This document shows positions 57,378 to 64,000 of a DNA stretch of 64,000 nt, one piece after another. Source of the stretch: a virus; IMG/VR virus record IMGVR_UViG_3300035698_034576, positions 1 through 64,000 of that record; one strand, 5' to 3'. Under the pieces are notes generated by a model. It was given only the letters and a program-made list of their open reading frames with translations, searched no databases and had not been told where the DNA came from. Each line of letters opens with the position of its first letter. Positions within the stretch are counted from its first letter, which is position 1. Both the position numbers and the translations under genes were made by a program.

Positions 57378-57838
57378 GGCAAGAGCTTCAAACGAACTAT
57401 AGAGATTTAATAGGAGTAAGAGAGCTAACGGGGAAAAATGACGGAAAGAAAGTTTCTGAAATTATAGAGGCCTCAGGCTTTGATTCAGTATCAAGAATTC
57501 CTTGGTGTGCTGCTTACATTTATTATAACTTTCTTGAAATAGGGCATAGATTGGAAATTAAATACCCAGCTTATGCCCCTTCATATTTTCCTGAAAACAG
57601 AGTTATTTATACAAGAGGAAAAGGGAAAAAGTGCACTCCTTTAGAGGGGGACATTATAGGAATCTATTTTTCATCTAAAGGAAGGATTGCTCATGTTGGG
57701 TTTTATGATGGAGAAAATGAGGATTACATAATTTCCGTAGAAGGAAACACAAATAAAGCTGGAAGTCGAGAGGGTGATGGAGTTTGGGTAAAATACAGAC
57801 CAAAAGGAACTATTTATAAAATAAGCCGATTTTTATGA
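57299..57838 (+). CDS. Endolysin with CHAP/NlpC-P60-like domain
   Basis: A signal-anchor-like N-terminus (IVAVIFIFISVGLFG) precedes a catalytic domain with PWCAAYIYYNFL (C70), GRIAHVGFYDG (H132) and ISVEGNTN … GDGVWVKYRP, the pattern of cysteine peptidases that cut peptidoglycan cross-bridges (TIGR02594/CHAP type). The hydrophobic start could make it a SAR-type endolysin released by the membrane. The gene overlaps the holin-like one. Confidence 0.8.
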   Translation: MAKIKSSIVAVIFIFISVGLFGQCDLRQELQTNYRDLIGVRELTGKNDGKKVSEIIEASGFDSVSRIPWCAAYIYYNFLEIGHRLEIKYPAYAPSYFPENRVIYTRGKGKKCTPLEGDIIGIYFSSKGRIAHVGFYDGENEDYIISVEGNTNKAGSREGDGVWVKYRPKGTIYKISRFL

Positions 57839-58173
57839 TTAAAAAAATAGCAGTACAGGTTATCTTGTCAATCGCATTGATTGTTGTTACTTATCTATAC
57901 TTCACAAAACCGGTAAAGATATTCAACACTGATCAGGTTGAGATAAATAGATTAAATGATTCAATAAACAAGTTGAAATCTGCTTACAGTTTCCTTCTAG
58001 AAAAAGAAAGCGATAGTCTTGTTGATCTTATTGAAAGGAAGGATTCTGTTATAAGAATAAAGAATGCTAATTACTGGAACTTAAAAAAGGAACATGAAAA
58101 AACTATTATTTCTATTATGGCTATGCCTGACGATTCCATCGTTATCCTTTTCTCAAGACTCACTATCCAATAA
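57835..58173 (+). CDS. Inner-membrane spanin-like protein (112 aa)
   Basis: The N-terminal membrane helix VILSIALIVVTYLYFT is followed by a periplasmic coiled coil (DQVEINRLNDSINKLKSAYSFLLEKESD) and a C-terminal tail MPDDSIVILFSRL. ATG overlaps the endolysin stop. The next gene starts inside its 3' end in a different frame, as in Rz/Rz1 pairs, so it is likely the i-spanin. Confidence 0.6.
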   Translation: MIKKIAVQVILSIALIVVTYLYFTKPVKIFNTDQVEINRLNDSINKLKSAYSFLLEKESDSLVDLIERKDSVIRIKNANYWNLKKEHEKTIISIMAMPDDSIVILFSRLTIQ

Positions 58174-58498
58174 AAGGGTTTTTGTAAGCATAGACCAATT
58201 AAGGATAGCTGTTGTAAAAATGGTTAGGCTTGATCAATTGCAAATTGAAGTAGATTCTTTGCTCTGTATAAACAAGAATTTATCAACACTTAACGTAGAT
58301 TATTTTAATCTAGTTAGAATAGAAGAAAAGAAAAATGAAAATTTGCTAAATAGAATTCAATTTTATGAGGAGATTTCTCTAAGAGAGAACGAAAGATATG
58401 AGAACATGGTTAAAGAAAATAAGAAAAAAAGAATCAAACAGGGAGTTGTCGTTTTTGCCGGAGGACTTATACTTGGAATTTTAACTACATTTTTTTAA
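58094..58498 (+). CDS. Putative second spanin component (134 aa)
   Basis: Signal peptide (LLFLLWLCLTIPSLSFS), then a coiled-coil region (LRIAVVKMVRLDQLQIEVDSLL, LRENERYENMVKENKKKRI) and a C-terminal hydrophobic segment GVVVFAGGLILGILTTFF. Overlaps the upstream gene by 80 nt in another frame. It has no lipobox, so it may be a unimolecular or alternative spanin partner rather than a classical o-spanin. Confidence 0.5.
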   Translation: MKKLLFLLWLCLTIPSLSFSQDSLSNKRVFVSIDQLRIAVVKMVRLDQLQIEVDSLLCINKNLSTLNVDYFNLVRIEEKKNENLLNRIQFYEEISLRENERYENMVKENKKKRIKQGVVVFAGGLILGILTTFF

Positions 58499-58511
58499 TT
58501 CATTTAAAAAA

Positions 58512-58530
58512 TTTTAATATATTTAATAAA
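58512..58530 (+). promoter_or_regulatory. Late-type promoter
   Basis: TTTTAATATATTTAATAAA, a slightly divergent late element, 22 nt before ATG 58553. Confidence 0.6.
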
Positions 58531-58552
58531 TAAATAACTAATAAACAAAGTC

Positions 58553-59146
58553 ATGGACAGAATTTATTTAAGACCCGACGGAACTGTAAATATGGACAGT
58601 AATTACATTCCTCAAGAGGATATGGATATAATGACGAAAAAACATTCTGAGCAACCTACCTCACAATTAGGGACCCCAGGAGAGGTTTCTGTTGTAGGAG
58701 AGTTTGGAACGAAAGATTTTCGTAAAACAGTAATTGCTTTTGACGGTGATCTTGGGGCTATTGCCGGTGGAGCAGACCTTGCTCTCGGAGCATTGATTTA
58801 TACTTTTCCAGCTGGGGTTATCAGAGTAAATTCTGTAAAAGCAAATTTCAGCTTGCAGCAAAAAGATGGAAAAGTAACTGCTGACACTCCAGAGGTTGGA
58901 ATTGGAAGTACCGTTGGAACAGGAGTCACAGACACATTAGCGACCACTACTGATAACATTCTTGCAGGAGTTGCTATTACAGATTGCGACGGGACAGTAG
59001 AAAAAAGAGTTGCTTCATCAACTCATACAGTTTTAGAGGATGCTGCTCATACAGTATTCTTTAATGTTGCTGATGGATGGGCTGCTGATGGTGATGCTGC
59101 CCTCGGATTTACTGGTGAAGTAGTTATTACTTGGGAAATACTTTAA
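58553..59146 (+). CDS. Putative capsid decoration or minor structural protein (197 aa)
   Basis: Low-charge, Gly/Ala/Thr-rich and beta-like (GAIAGGADLALGALIYTFPAGVIRVNSVKANFSLQQKDGKV, then STVGTGVTDTLATTTDNILAG). Such sequences are typical of head decoration or fiber-like subunits. It begins the operon of the protease. No family is recognised. Confidence 0.55.
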   Translation: MDRIYLRPDGTVNMDSNYIPQEDMDIMTKKHSEQPTSQLGTPGEVSVVGEFGTKDFRKTVIAFDGDLGAIAGGADLALGALIYTFPAGVIRVNSVKANFSLQQKDGKVTADTPEVGIGSTVGTGVTDTLATTTDNILAGVAITDCDGTVEKRVASSTHTVLEDAAHTVFFNVADGWAADGDAALGFTGEVVITWEIL

Positions 59147-59159
59147 TAAAACTAAGCTG

Positions 59160-60155
59160 ATGAAAAGCAATCGGTTCAACTTTTTCGTTCCTGCTACTAT
59201 CTCTAAGTCAAGAGATAGTAGTGGTAATGAAATTATGGAAGTACAAGGAGTTGCCAGCACTATAATGAGAGATCTTGAAGGAGAATCTTTGGATCCATCA
59301 GGGTTTGAAATAGATTACTTTTTAAAGAGCGGACTGTTAAAGTGGGAGCATGGAAAAGACCCAAAGTCTTATATAGGAACCCCAACTGAGGCTAGAGTAA
59401 CCAGTAACAACGAATTTTTTATAAAAGGAAGGCTCTGGAATGACTCTGAAACAGCAAGAAGTGCTTATGAATTAGCCAAGACTTTAGAAAAAAGCAATTC
59501 AGGAAGAAAAATAGGGTGGTCAATAGAAGGAAATTCCCTTGAAAAGAGTGCTGATGGTAAAAATATTCCAAGAGCTAGAATTACAAATGTGGTTTTAACA
59601 ATGAACCCTGTTAACACAAACACATGGGCAGAAATTGTAAAAAGCAATTTTAAAGCCGACTATATAGAGCCAGAATTTGAGAAAAAAACAAATTATCAAG
59701 GGGAAGCTTGTATTTTCAGCTCAATAGAAGGAAATCAAGAAATATCCATTGACACTGACTTTAACATTGTTAAAAAATCTATTGACCCTGACATAATTAA
59801 GAAAGATGAAACTAAGGGAGTTCCAAAAGATTTTTTAAGTGATTTGATAAAAGAGCATGAAAAATTAATTTGGCTATTAAAAGAAGGCACTAAAGAAGAG
59901 ATTGAAGAGGAATTAAAAATTCAACAAAAGGAATTGGAGACTTATAAAAAAGAGTATAACTCTTTGGGTAAAACAATAAGCACTAATTCTGGAGCAGCTT
60001 TAGTAGCAGAAGATGTTGAAGGTTCTCCAAAGGTTTTGGCTAAAAGTGTAAGCTCTGATTGCATACAGAAATCAGTAACTATTCTTATAAATGCTATTTT
60101 GGAAGGAATTTTACCTAAATCTGAGCAAGAAAAGATAAAAAAAGCGATTGCATAA
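59160..60155 (+). CDS. Prohead protease (S78-like)
   Basis: Serine protease that digests the scaffold during maturation. The HK97-family pattern is visible: VQGVASTIMRDLEGESLDPSGFEIDYF, LLKWEHGKDP (catalytic H64), then GRKIGWSIEGNS (S121) and TNVVLTMNPVN. The C-terminal half is an extended scaffold-like extension, common in fused protease-scaffold proteins. It contains several [I/L/V]xKS motifs (TLEKSNS, SLEKSAD, EIVKSNF, VLAKSVS, CIQKSVT, ILPKSEQ), which may be its own cleavage sites. Confidence 0.85.
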   Translation: MKSNRFNFFVPATISKSRDSSGNEIMEVQGVASTIMRDLEGESLDPSGFEIDYFLKSGLLKWEHGKDPKSYIGTPTEARVTSNNEFFIKGRLWNDSETARSAYELAKTLEKSNSGRKIGWSIEGNSLEKSADGKNIPRARITNVVLTMNPVNTNTWAEIVKSNFKADYIEPEFEKKTNYQGEACIFSSIEGNQEISIDTDFNIVKKSIDPDIIKKDETKGVPKDFLSDLIKEHEKLIWLLKEGTKEEIEEELKIQQKELETYKKEYNSLGKTISTNSGAALVAEDVEGSPKVLAKSVSSDCIQKSVTILINAILEGILPKSEQEKIKKAIA

Positions 60156-60161
60156 AGAAAA

Positions 60162-60180
60162 AATATTATATTTAATAAAA
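60162..60180 (+). promoter_or_regulatory. Late-type promoter
   Basis: AATATTATATTTAATAAAA, late element, 13 nt before ATG 60194 (scaffold). Confidence 0.6.
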
Positions 60181-60193
60181 AATATCTTTTATT

Positions 60194-61075
60194 ATGAAAG
60201 AGGAAATCATGAAAAGTGTTGAGCTGTCACCAGAAAATATAAAAAAGGCCTATGAAGTTTTAGGAATAGAAGCTCCTATTCTTGAAAAGTCTATTAAGGA
60301 TAAACCTATTGATGAAAAAGAGACCGAAGGCGTTTCGGAAGAGACTGTTAAAAAGGCCTTAGAGGTTGGTGAAAAAAAGGCTCCAGAACCAGAGGTTAAA
60401 CTCAAGGAGGAAGAAGAGAAAGAGGAAGAAGAGAAGGAAAGAGAGGAAGAAGAAGAGAAGGAAGAAAAAAAAATAAGCAAATCTGAAGAGTCAGATATTG
60501 TTAAGCAAGCCTCCCTCAAAGAAGAACTCGCAACTTCTCTTGAAAAATCAATTAATGAAAAATTGAAAGCCCTTGGCCAGATAAATATCGATATTTCAAA
60601 TAAAATTGAAAAATCCCTTAATTTGCTTTCGGAAGTTGATTTTAAATTGCAAAAATCCTCCAAAGAAATTGATGACAGGCTTGAAAAATCCTTAAATGAA
60701 GTCAATTCCAAAATTGAGAAATCTATCAATTCAAAAGCGGAAAGAGACGAAACTATTTTAAAGTCTATAAATGAAATTGAGGATAGAGTTAGAACTATTG
60801 AAAATACTCCTAACACAAGAAAATCAATTACCAACGCATACATTCAAAAAGGAATTTCCCCAGAAAATGAGGAAGCGCCTATTGAGAAGTCTTTGTCCTT
60901 ATCAAGGAACAGAAAAATTATATCTGATTTACTGTTAGAGAAATCAAACTATCAGGGATCAAGTCCAAACGGAGAGTATATGAATGCTCTTATGTCTTTT
61001 GAGGCAACTGGTCAATTATCAAAAGCTGTAATGAATGATTTAAGTAAATCAGAAGGTATTAGATTTACATCGTAA
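60194..61075 (+). CDS. Scaffolding protein (293 aa)
   Basis: Extremely charged, largely helical (EEEEKEEEEKEREEEEEK, then IDISNKIEKSLNLLSEV, LQKSSKEIDDRLEKSLNEV). It lies between protease and major capsid protein, the usual scaffold position. At least eleven [I/L]xKS motifs (LEKS, IEKS, LQKS, ILKS, LSKS) are spaced along it, an unusual regularity. The first residues MKEEIMKSVELSPEN may be variable; ATG 60209 is an alternative start. Confidence 0.75.
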   Translation: MKEEIMKSVELSPENIKKAYEVLGIEAPILEKSIKDKPIDEKETEGVSEETVKKALEVGEKKAPEPEVKLKEEEEKEEEEKEREEEEEKEEKKISKSEESDIVKQASLKEELATSLEKSINEKLKALGQINIDISNKIEKSLNLLSEVDFKLQKSSKEIDDRLEKSLNEVNSKIEKSINSKAERDETILKSINEIEDRVRTIENTPNTRKSITNAYIQKGISPENEEAPIEKSLSLSRNRKIISDLLLEKSNYQGSSPNGEYMNALMSFEATGQLSKAVMNDLSKSEGIRFTS

Positions 61076-61097
61076 AAAATATATAAAGTTTGTAAAT

Positions 61098-61105
61098 TAG
61101 GTTTG
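61098..61105 (+). promoter_or_regulatory. Consensus Bacteroidota -7 box before the capsid gene
   Basis: TAGGTTTG matches TAnnTTTG exactly, 23 nt before the major capsid ATG. The upstream region AAAAAATATATAAAGTTTG is A/T-rich with TTTG at 61089. It would allow strong separate expression of the major capsid protein. Confidence 0.5.
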
Positions 61106-61127
61106 TGAATGAATTAAATTTAAAAAA

Positions 61128-62579
61128 ATGAATGAATTATCTGTTGGATTAGACTCCTATATGAGTCAATCCGGAGCAGGTGAAAGCTCACAAGCCGAAC
61201 TTGCCGAACTTCAAAAAGCCTTATCCGCCGGTGCTATCACAGGCAGAGATACTGATGGCTCATCAAGCGCATCTGGAGCCCCTTTAAAAGTTGAATCTTT
61301 GGAAGGCACTCTTAAAGTAATCACCTGGAAAGAATCTGACATCCAGCTATGGAAAAAAGTTCCAAAACTTCCTGCTTATAACACAGTTGAAGAGTACAAT
61401 CAGCTGGTAAGTTATGGCGAAGAAGGCATGGGAGGCTTTAACCTAGAGGGAGAACTTCCTCAAGAAGCTGACTCAGTTTATACCAGACGATCAGAATTGG
61501 TTAAATTCATGGGGGTTACCGGTTCGGTATCTCACCCAATGCAACTTGTAACCACAATGATTGGAGATGTTCTTCAACAGGAGATCAAAAACAAAATTCA
61601 ATGGTTGCTTAAAAAAGCTGACGTTGCTCTTGCTTATGGAGATGCCTCCATAGTACCTCAGCAGTTCAATGGTTTTTACAAACAACATCAAACTGGTGTT
61701 ATGGGTGAAACAGGAACTCTTGCTGATTATTACAACTCTGGCAATACAGTAGATATGGGTGGCAAAATTCTTTCTGAAGCTGGTCTTGAAGACTCTTCTC
61801 TTGGAATTATTGAGAATTTTGGTTACGCCGATTTGCTGATGGGTTCTCCTGAAGTTTTGTCTGGATTTGTTAAAAATTTCCATGACAGTAAATTTATCAC
61901 TCCAAATACTCCATCATTAACTGACGGTGTTATGGGACAAAGGGTGAAAACTTTCATGTCTCAATTTGGTGAGATTGAGCTGTCTTATGATAAATTTTTG
62001 AAAAAACAAAGACCTCGTGCCGCTTCAGCTCCTGCTTTGACAACCGTGAATCCTCTCGCCGCACCAACAGTTACTGCTGCAATTGAAACCTCTACTGCTT
62101 ACTTCTTGAAAGCTGGAGATTACAATTATGCTGTTGCTGCTTTAAACCGTTATGGTGAAGGAGCCATGAGCACTGCTATTTCAGCTGTTACAGCAACTGC
62201 CGGTGATGCAATGGATCTTACTGTTAGTAAGGTGACAAATGCCACTGGATATGTTGTTTATCAGACTGAATTGGATGGTACTATTCTTTACCCGGTCCTC
62301 ACAATTAGTGAAGCTCAAAGAGCTGCTGGTTATGGTGGAGGAACTGCTGGAAAAATCAGAGTTGACGGACGCATTCTAGCCAATACTGAAGAAGCATTCT
62401 TAATTGAGAATTCTGCTCAAGTTTGGTCATTTAAACAACTTGCTCCATTGATGAAAATGGATCTTGCTGTTCTTGCTCCAGCGCAAAGATTTATGGTTCT
62501 GCTTTATGGAACTCCCCAACTTTACGCTCCAAAAAAGATGGTCCGCATCTATAACATTGGGAAAAACCTTCCTTCTTAA
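61128..62579 (+). CDS. Major capsid protein with inserted Ig/FN3-like domain
   Basis: HK97-fold major capsid protein: it starts MNELSVGLDSYMSQSG and shows the core AELQKALSAGAITGRDTDG, ESDIQLWKKVPKLPAYNTVEEYNQL, GFNLEGELPQEADSVYTRRS, and FMGVTGSVSHPMQLV, then FIENSAQVWSFKQLAPLMKMDLAV at the end. Residues ~300-405 are an inserted FN3-like domain (APTVTAAIETSTAYFLKAGDYNYAVAALN…), probably exposed on the capsid surface. Its N-terminal LQKAL may be the cleavage site after maturation. Followed by a strong terminator. Confidence 0.88.
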   Translation: MNELSVGLDSYMSQSGAGESSQAELAELQKALSAGAITGRDTDGSSSASGAPLKVESLEGTLKVITWKESDIQLWKKVPKLPAYNTVEEYNQLVSYGEEGMGGFNLEGELPQEADSVYTRRSELVKFMGVTGSVSHPMQLVTTMIGDVLQQEIKNKIQWLLKKADVALAYGDASIVPQQFNGFYKQHQTGVMGETGTLADYYNSGNTVDMGGKILSEAGLEDSSLGIIENFGYADLLMGSPEVLSGFVKNFHDSKFITPNTPSLTDGVMGQRVKTFMSQFGEIELSYDKFLKKQRPRAASAPALTTVNPLAAPTVTAAIETSTAYFLKAGDYNYAVAALNRYGEGAMSTAISAVTATAGDAMDLTVSKVTNATGYVVYQTELDGTILYPVLTISEAQRAAGYGGGTAGKIRVDGRILANTEEAFLIENSAQVWSFKQLAPLMKMDLAVLAPAQRFMVLLYGTPQLYAPKKMVRIYNIGKNLPS

Positions 62580-62604
62580 TAGTATTTCCTGATTCTTTAT
62601 AATT

Positions 62605-62637
62605 AAGGCCAGAGCATTTTTGTTCTGGCCTTTTTTT
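62605..62637 (+). terminator. Rho-independent terminator after major capsid gene
   Basis: AAGGCCAGA (62605-62613) pairs with TCTGGCCTT (62624-62632), with loop between and T7 following. Confidence 0.9.
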
Positions 62638-62648
62638 GATTGATTATA

Positions 62649-62664
62649 TTTTGCTATCTTTATA
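62649..62664 (+). promoter_or_regulatory. Early-like promoter of the GIY-YIG gene
   Basis: TTTTGCTATCTTTATA at 62649-62664 contains TATCTTTA, the early downstream box, without the exact TTTTTATAT upstream box. The endonuclease gene starts at 62770. Confidence 0.5.
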
Positions 62665-62671
62665 AAAATTT

Positions 62672-62722
62672 GAGGATAGGCAGATTTCGCGACCTGCTGA
62701 AAAGAGGTTGACCTTTATCCTC
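62672..62722 (+). other. Predicted structured 5' leader RNA of the GIY-YIG gene
   Basis: GAGGATA (62672-62678) pairs with TATCCTC (62716-62722), enclosing a hairpin GCAG…CTGC (62680-62697) and GGTTGACC (62707-62714). Together these form a small three-way junction directly after the promoter start. It may be a regulatory RNA for endonuclease expression; no known riboswitch is recognised. The 62580-62769 stretch otherwise holds the terminator and the promoter. Confidence 0.4.
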
Positions 62723-62769
62723 TTCCTCGAATTTAATAAACAAAAAGGTTTTTAATAAATAAAGGTATT

Positions 62770-62988
62770 ATGAAAAATGTTTACGGGTACATCTACTTAA
62801 CAACAAATCGTGTCAATGGGAAAAGATACGTTGGACAACATAGCTCAATTAAATTAAATATTAAATATTTCGGAAGTGGGATTTATTTAAGAAGAGCTGT
62901 AAAAAGGTTTGGACTACTAAATTTTAAAGTTCAATTGCTTGAGCATTGTTACTCTTTGAAAGAGCTTAATGATAGAGAAAATTATTGG
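62770..62988 (+). pseudogene. GIY-YIG homing endonuclease, cut by an IS element
   Basis: NVYGYIYLTTNRVNGKRYVGQHSS is the GIY-YIG catalytic N-terminus, followed by KYFGSGIYLRRAVKRFG and ELNDRENYW. Homology stops at 62988, where the IS element begins; the remaining reading frame to 63069 (PPTPEAICWASR…) belongs to the IS. The 3' part, with DNA-binding domain, is not present in the window. Confidence 0.85.
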
Positions 62989-64000
62989 GTGAACTACCCA
63001 CCCACGCCAGAGGCGATATGTTGGGCTTCAAGGGTCAGTACTCCACGTAACCGTGGCAGTTCGCCTTGATTTTTCCTGTCAGTTCCTGACAAGTAATTTT
63101 TTAAAGCAAAAGATTTTATGTTATTAGCAGCCAAAATATCTCTATCGTGTGTAACTCCACAAGATTTGCAAGTCCAAGTTCTATCGGACAATTTCAAGTC
63201 TTTGCTGATTACTCCACAAGAGCAAGTTTTTGATGATGGAGCAAAACGTCCTATTCTAAGAATGTTTTTGCCGTACCAATCAGCTTTGTATTCTAACATA
63301 GTTACAAAAGTTGACCAGCTTACATCTGAAATTGCTTGTGCTAAACAATGATTTTTAACCATGTTTTTTACTGTCAAGGTTTCCAAGCAAATCGTTTGGT
63401 TCTCACGAATTAGCTTAGTAGAAGTTTTATGCAAAAAATCTTTACGTTTATTTGCTACTTTTTCATGTAGCAAGGCAAGACGTTGTTTAGTGCGCTTACC
63501 TTTGGTCTTTGAATATTTTCGTTGTACATATTTTAGTTTGCTTTGTGCTTTTCGCAGATATTTAGGGTTTTCAAATACCTCTTCCTCAGAAGTGATAGCG
63601 AAGTCTTTAATTCCTAAATCTATTCCAATTGTTGTACTTTCCTTAATAGGGGCTTTAATTGGTATCTCCTCATTTGTACTAACCAATATAGAAGCGAAAT
63701 ACTTACCAGTTGGGGTAACACTTATAGTTGCACTTTTAATAATTCCTTTAATTGGGCGATGCAAAATGATTTCAATGCCCTCTTTAAACTTAGGGATTAT
63801 CAACAAGTCATTTTCAACTATTACATTTTGCGGCACTGAAAAGGATTGTCCACCTTTATGCTTTGATTTGAACTTTGGAAAACCAGCCCCTTTAAAGAAT
63901 TTCTTAAAAGCAATCTCCATATTTTGGATAGATTGCTGTAAAGATTGGCTATTTACTTCTTTCAACCACTCACACTCTTTTTTAAGTTCTGGAAGCTGTT
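62989..64000 (-). mobile_element. IS200/IS605-type element carrying tnpB (right end only in the window)
   Basis: On the minus strand the sequence ends GGTGGGTAGTTCAC at 62989-63002, matching the right-end type of IS605-like elements, with a small hairpin CGCC-AGA-GGCG at 63005-63015 beside it, the position of TnpA recognition hairpins. It is inserted after ATTATTGG of the GIY-YIG gene. The left end lies beyond the window; no tnpA is seen. Confidence 0.8.
62994..64000 (-). CDS. tnpB: TnpB RNA-guided nuclease (partial, 5' end outside window)
   Basis: RuvC-like nuclease motifs are intact: GIDLGIKDFA (RuvC I, Asp), CLETLTVKNM (RuvC II, Glu), zinc finger CSCG…CKSCG, and THDRDILAANNI (RuvC III, Asp). 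The protein ends GVGG with TAG overlapping the element end. The N-terminal residues LPELKKECEWLKEVN still read in frame at the window edge. TnpB uses a right-end RNA as guide; the flanking sequence CCAATAATTTTCTCTATC outside the element would be its guide, targeting the empty site in the GIY-YIG gene. Confidence 0.9.
   Translation of the reverse strand, partial: QLPELKKECEWLKEVNSQSLQQSIQNMEIAFKKFFKGAGFPKFKSKHKGGQSFSVPQNVIVENDLLIIPKFKEGIEIILHRPIKGIIKSATISVTPTGKYFASILVSTNEEIPIKAPIKESTTIGIDLGIKDFAITSEEEVFENPKYLRKAQSKLKYVQRKYSKTKGKRTKQRLALLHEKVANKRKDFLHKTSTKLIRENQTICLETLTVKNMVKNHCLAQAISDVSWSTFVTMLEYKADWYGKNILRIGRFAPSSKTCSCGVISKDLKLSDRTWTCKSCGVTHDRDILAANNIKSFALKNYLSGTDRKNQGELPRLRGVLTLEAQHIASGVGG

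Noticed and set aside
1-64000. CRISPR arrays, tRNA and rRNA genes
   Set aside because: No regularly spaced direct repeats with unique spacers and no tRNA-like cloverleaf were noticed on reading; a dedicated search with tRNAscan-SE would be needed to exclude an unusual tRNA.

Overview
The window is part of a large, AT-rich double-stranded DNA tailed phage (Caudoviricetes) that most likely infects a member of the Bacteroidota. The host inference rests on promoter-like boxes of the TAnnTTTG / TAnnTTTA type, A/T-rich translation starts without Shine-Dalgarno sequences, and protein families typical of Bacteroidota phages. Every gene is on the + strand except a TnpB gene at the right edge.

Layout. 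About 0-1.7 kb: small accessory genes sharing a near-identical 18-nt leader. 1.7-19.7 kb: replication and recombination block, with NAD-dependent DNA ligase, a split DNA polymerase III alpha, a gp32-like ssDNA-binding protein, Mre11/SbcD-like nuclease, intein-bearing RecA, Rad50/SbcC-like ATPase, RuvC-like resolvase, a broken RNase HI gene, a SNF2/HARP helicase and a DUF932 protein. 19.7-24.5 kb: adenosylcobalamin-type (class II) ribonucleotide reductase carrying two inteins, one of them split over two overlapping ORFs. 24.5-36.8 kb: small, mostly unknown genes, a terminase-small-subunit-like protein, several damaged genes (including a thyX remnant) and an integron-cassette-like stretch. 36.9-62.6 kb: virion module, with portal, several proteins that share an N-terminal tag but have unrelated bodies, an AAA ATPase interrupted by a class 3 intein, a metallopeptidase, a Nudix hydrolase, an intein-bearing MuF-type head protein, a ParB-like protein, a CheY-like receiver and a PAS protein, a lysis cassette (holin-like proteins, CHAP/NlpC-like endolysin, overlapping spanin-like genes), prohead protease, scaffold and major capsid protein. 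62.6-64 kb: a GIY-YIG endonuclease gene cut by an IS200/IS605-type element carrying TnpB. Tail genes must lie outside the window.

The most interesting signals are: (1) a shared N-terminal peptide (core TGxYxDTxENRK followed by GRVGQKY, preceded by ILKSF) on at least seven different proteins around the portal, which looks like a capsid-targeting or packaging signal for internal/ejected proteins, with a recurring [I/L/V]xKS motif in scaffold and protease that could be the processing site; (2) five inteins in four genes, including a possibly split RNR intein, plus an intein-like insertion splitting dnaE at the catalytic site; (3) three recognisable promoter classes, one with an invariant 23-nt spacing between its two boxes, that match the functional modules; (4) a PAS plus receiver pair next to the lysis genes.

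Several conserved reading frames are broken by one base, often at A-runs. Whether these are real or sequencing errors cannot be settled from the sequence alone.
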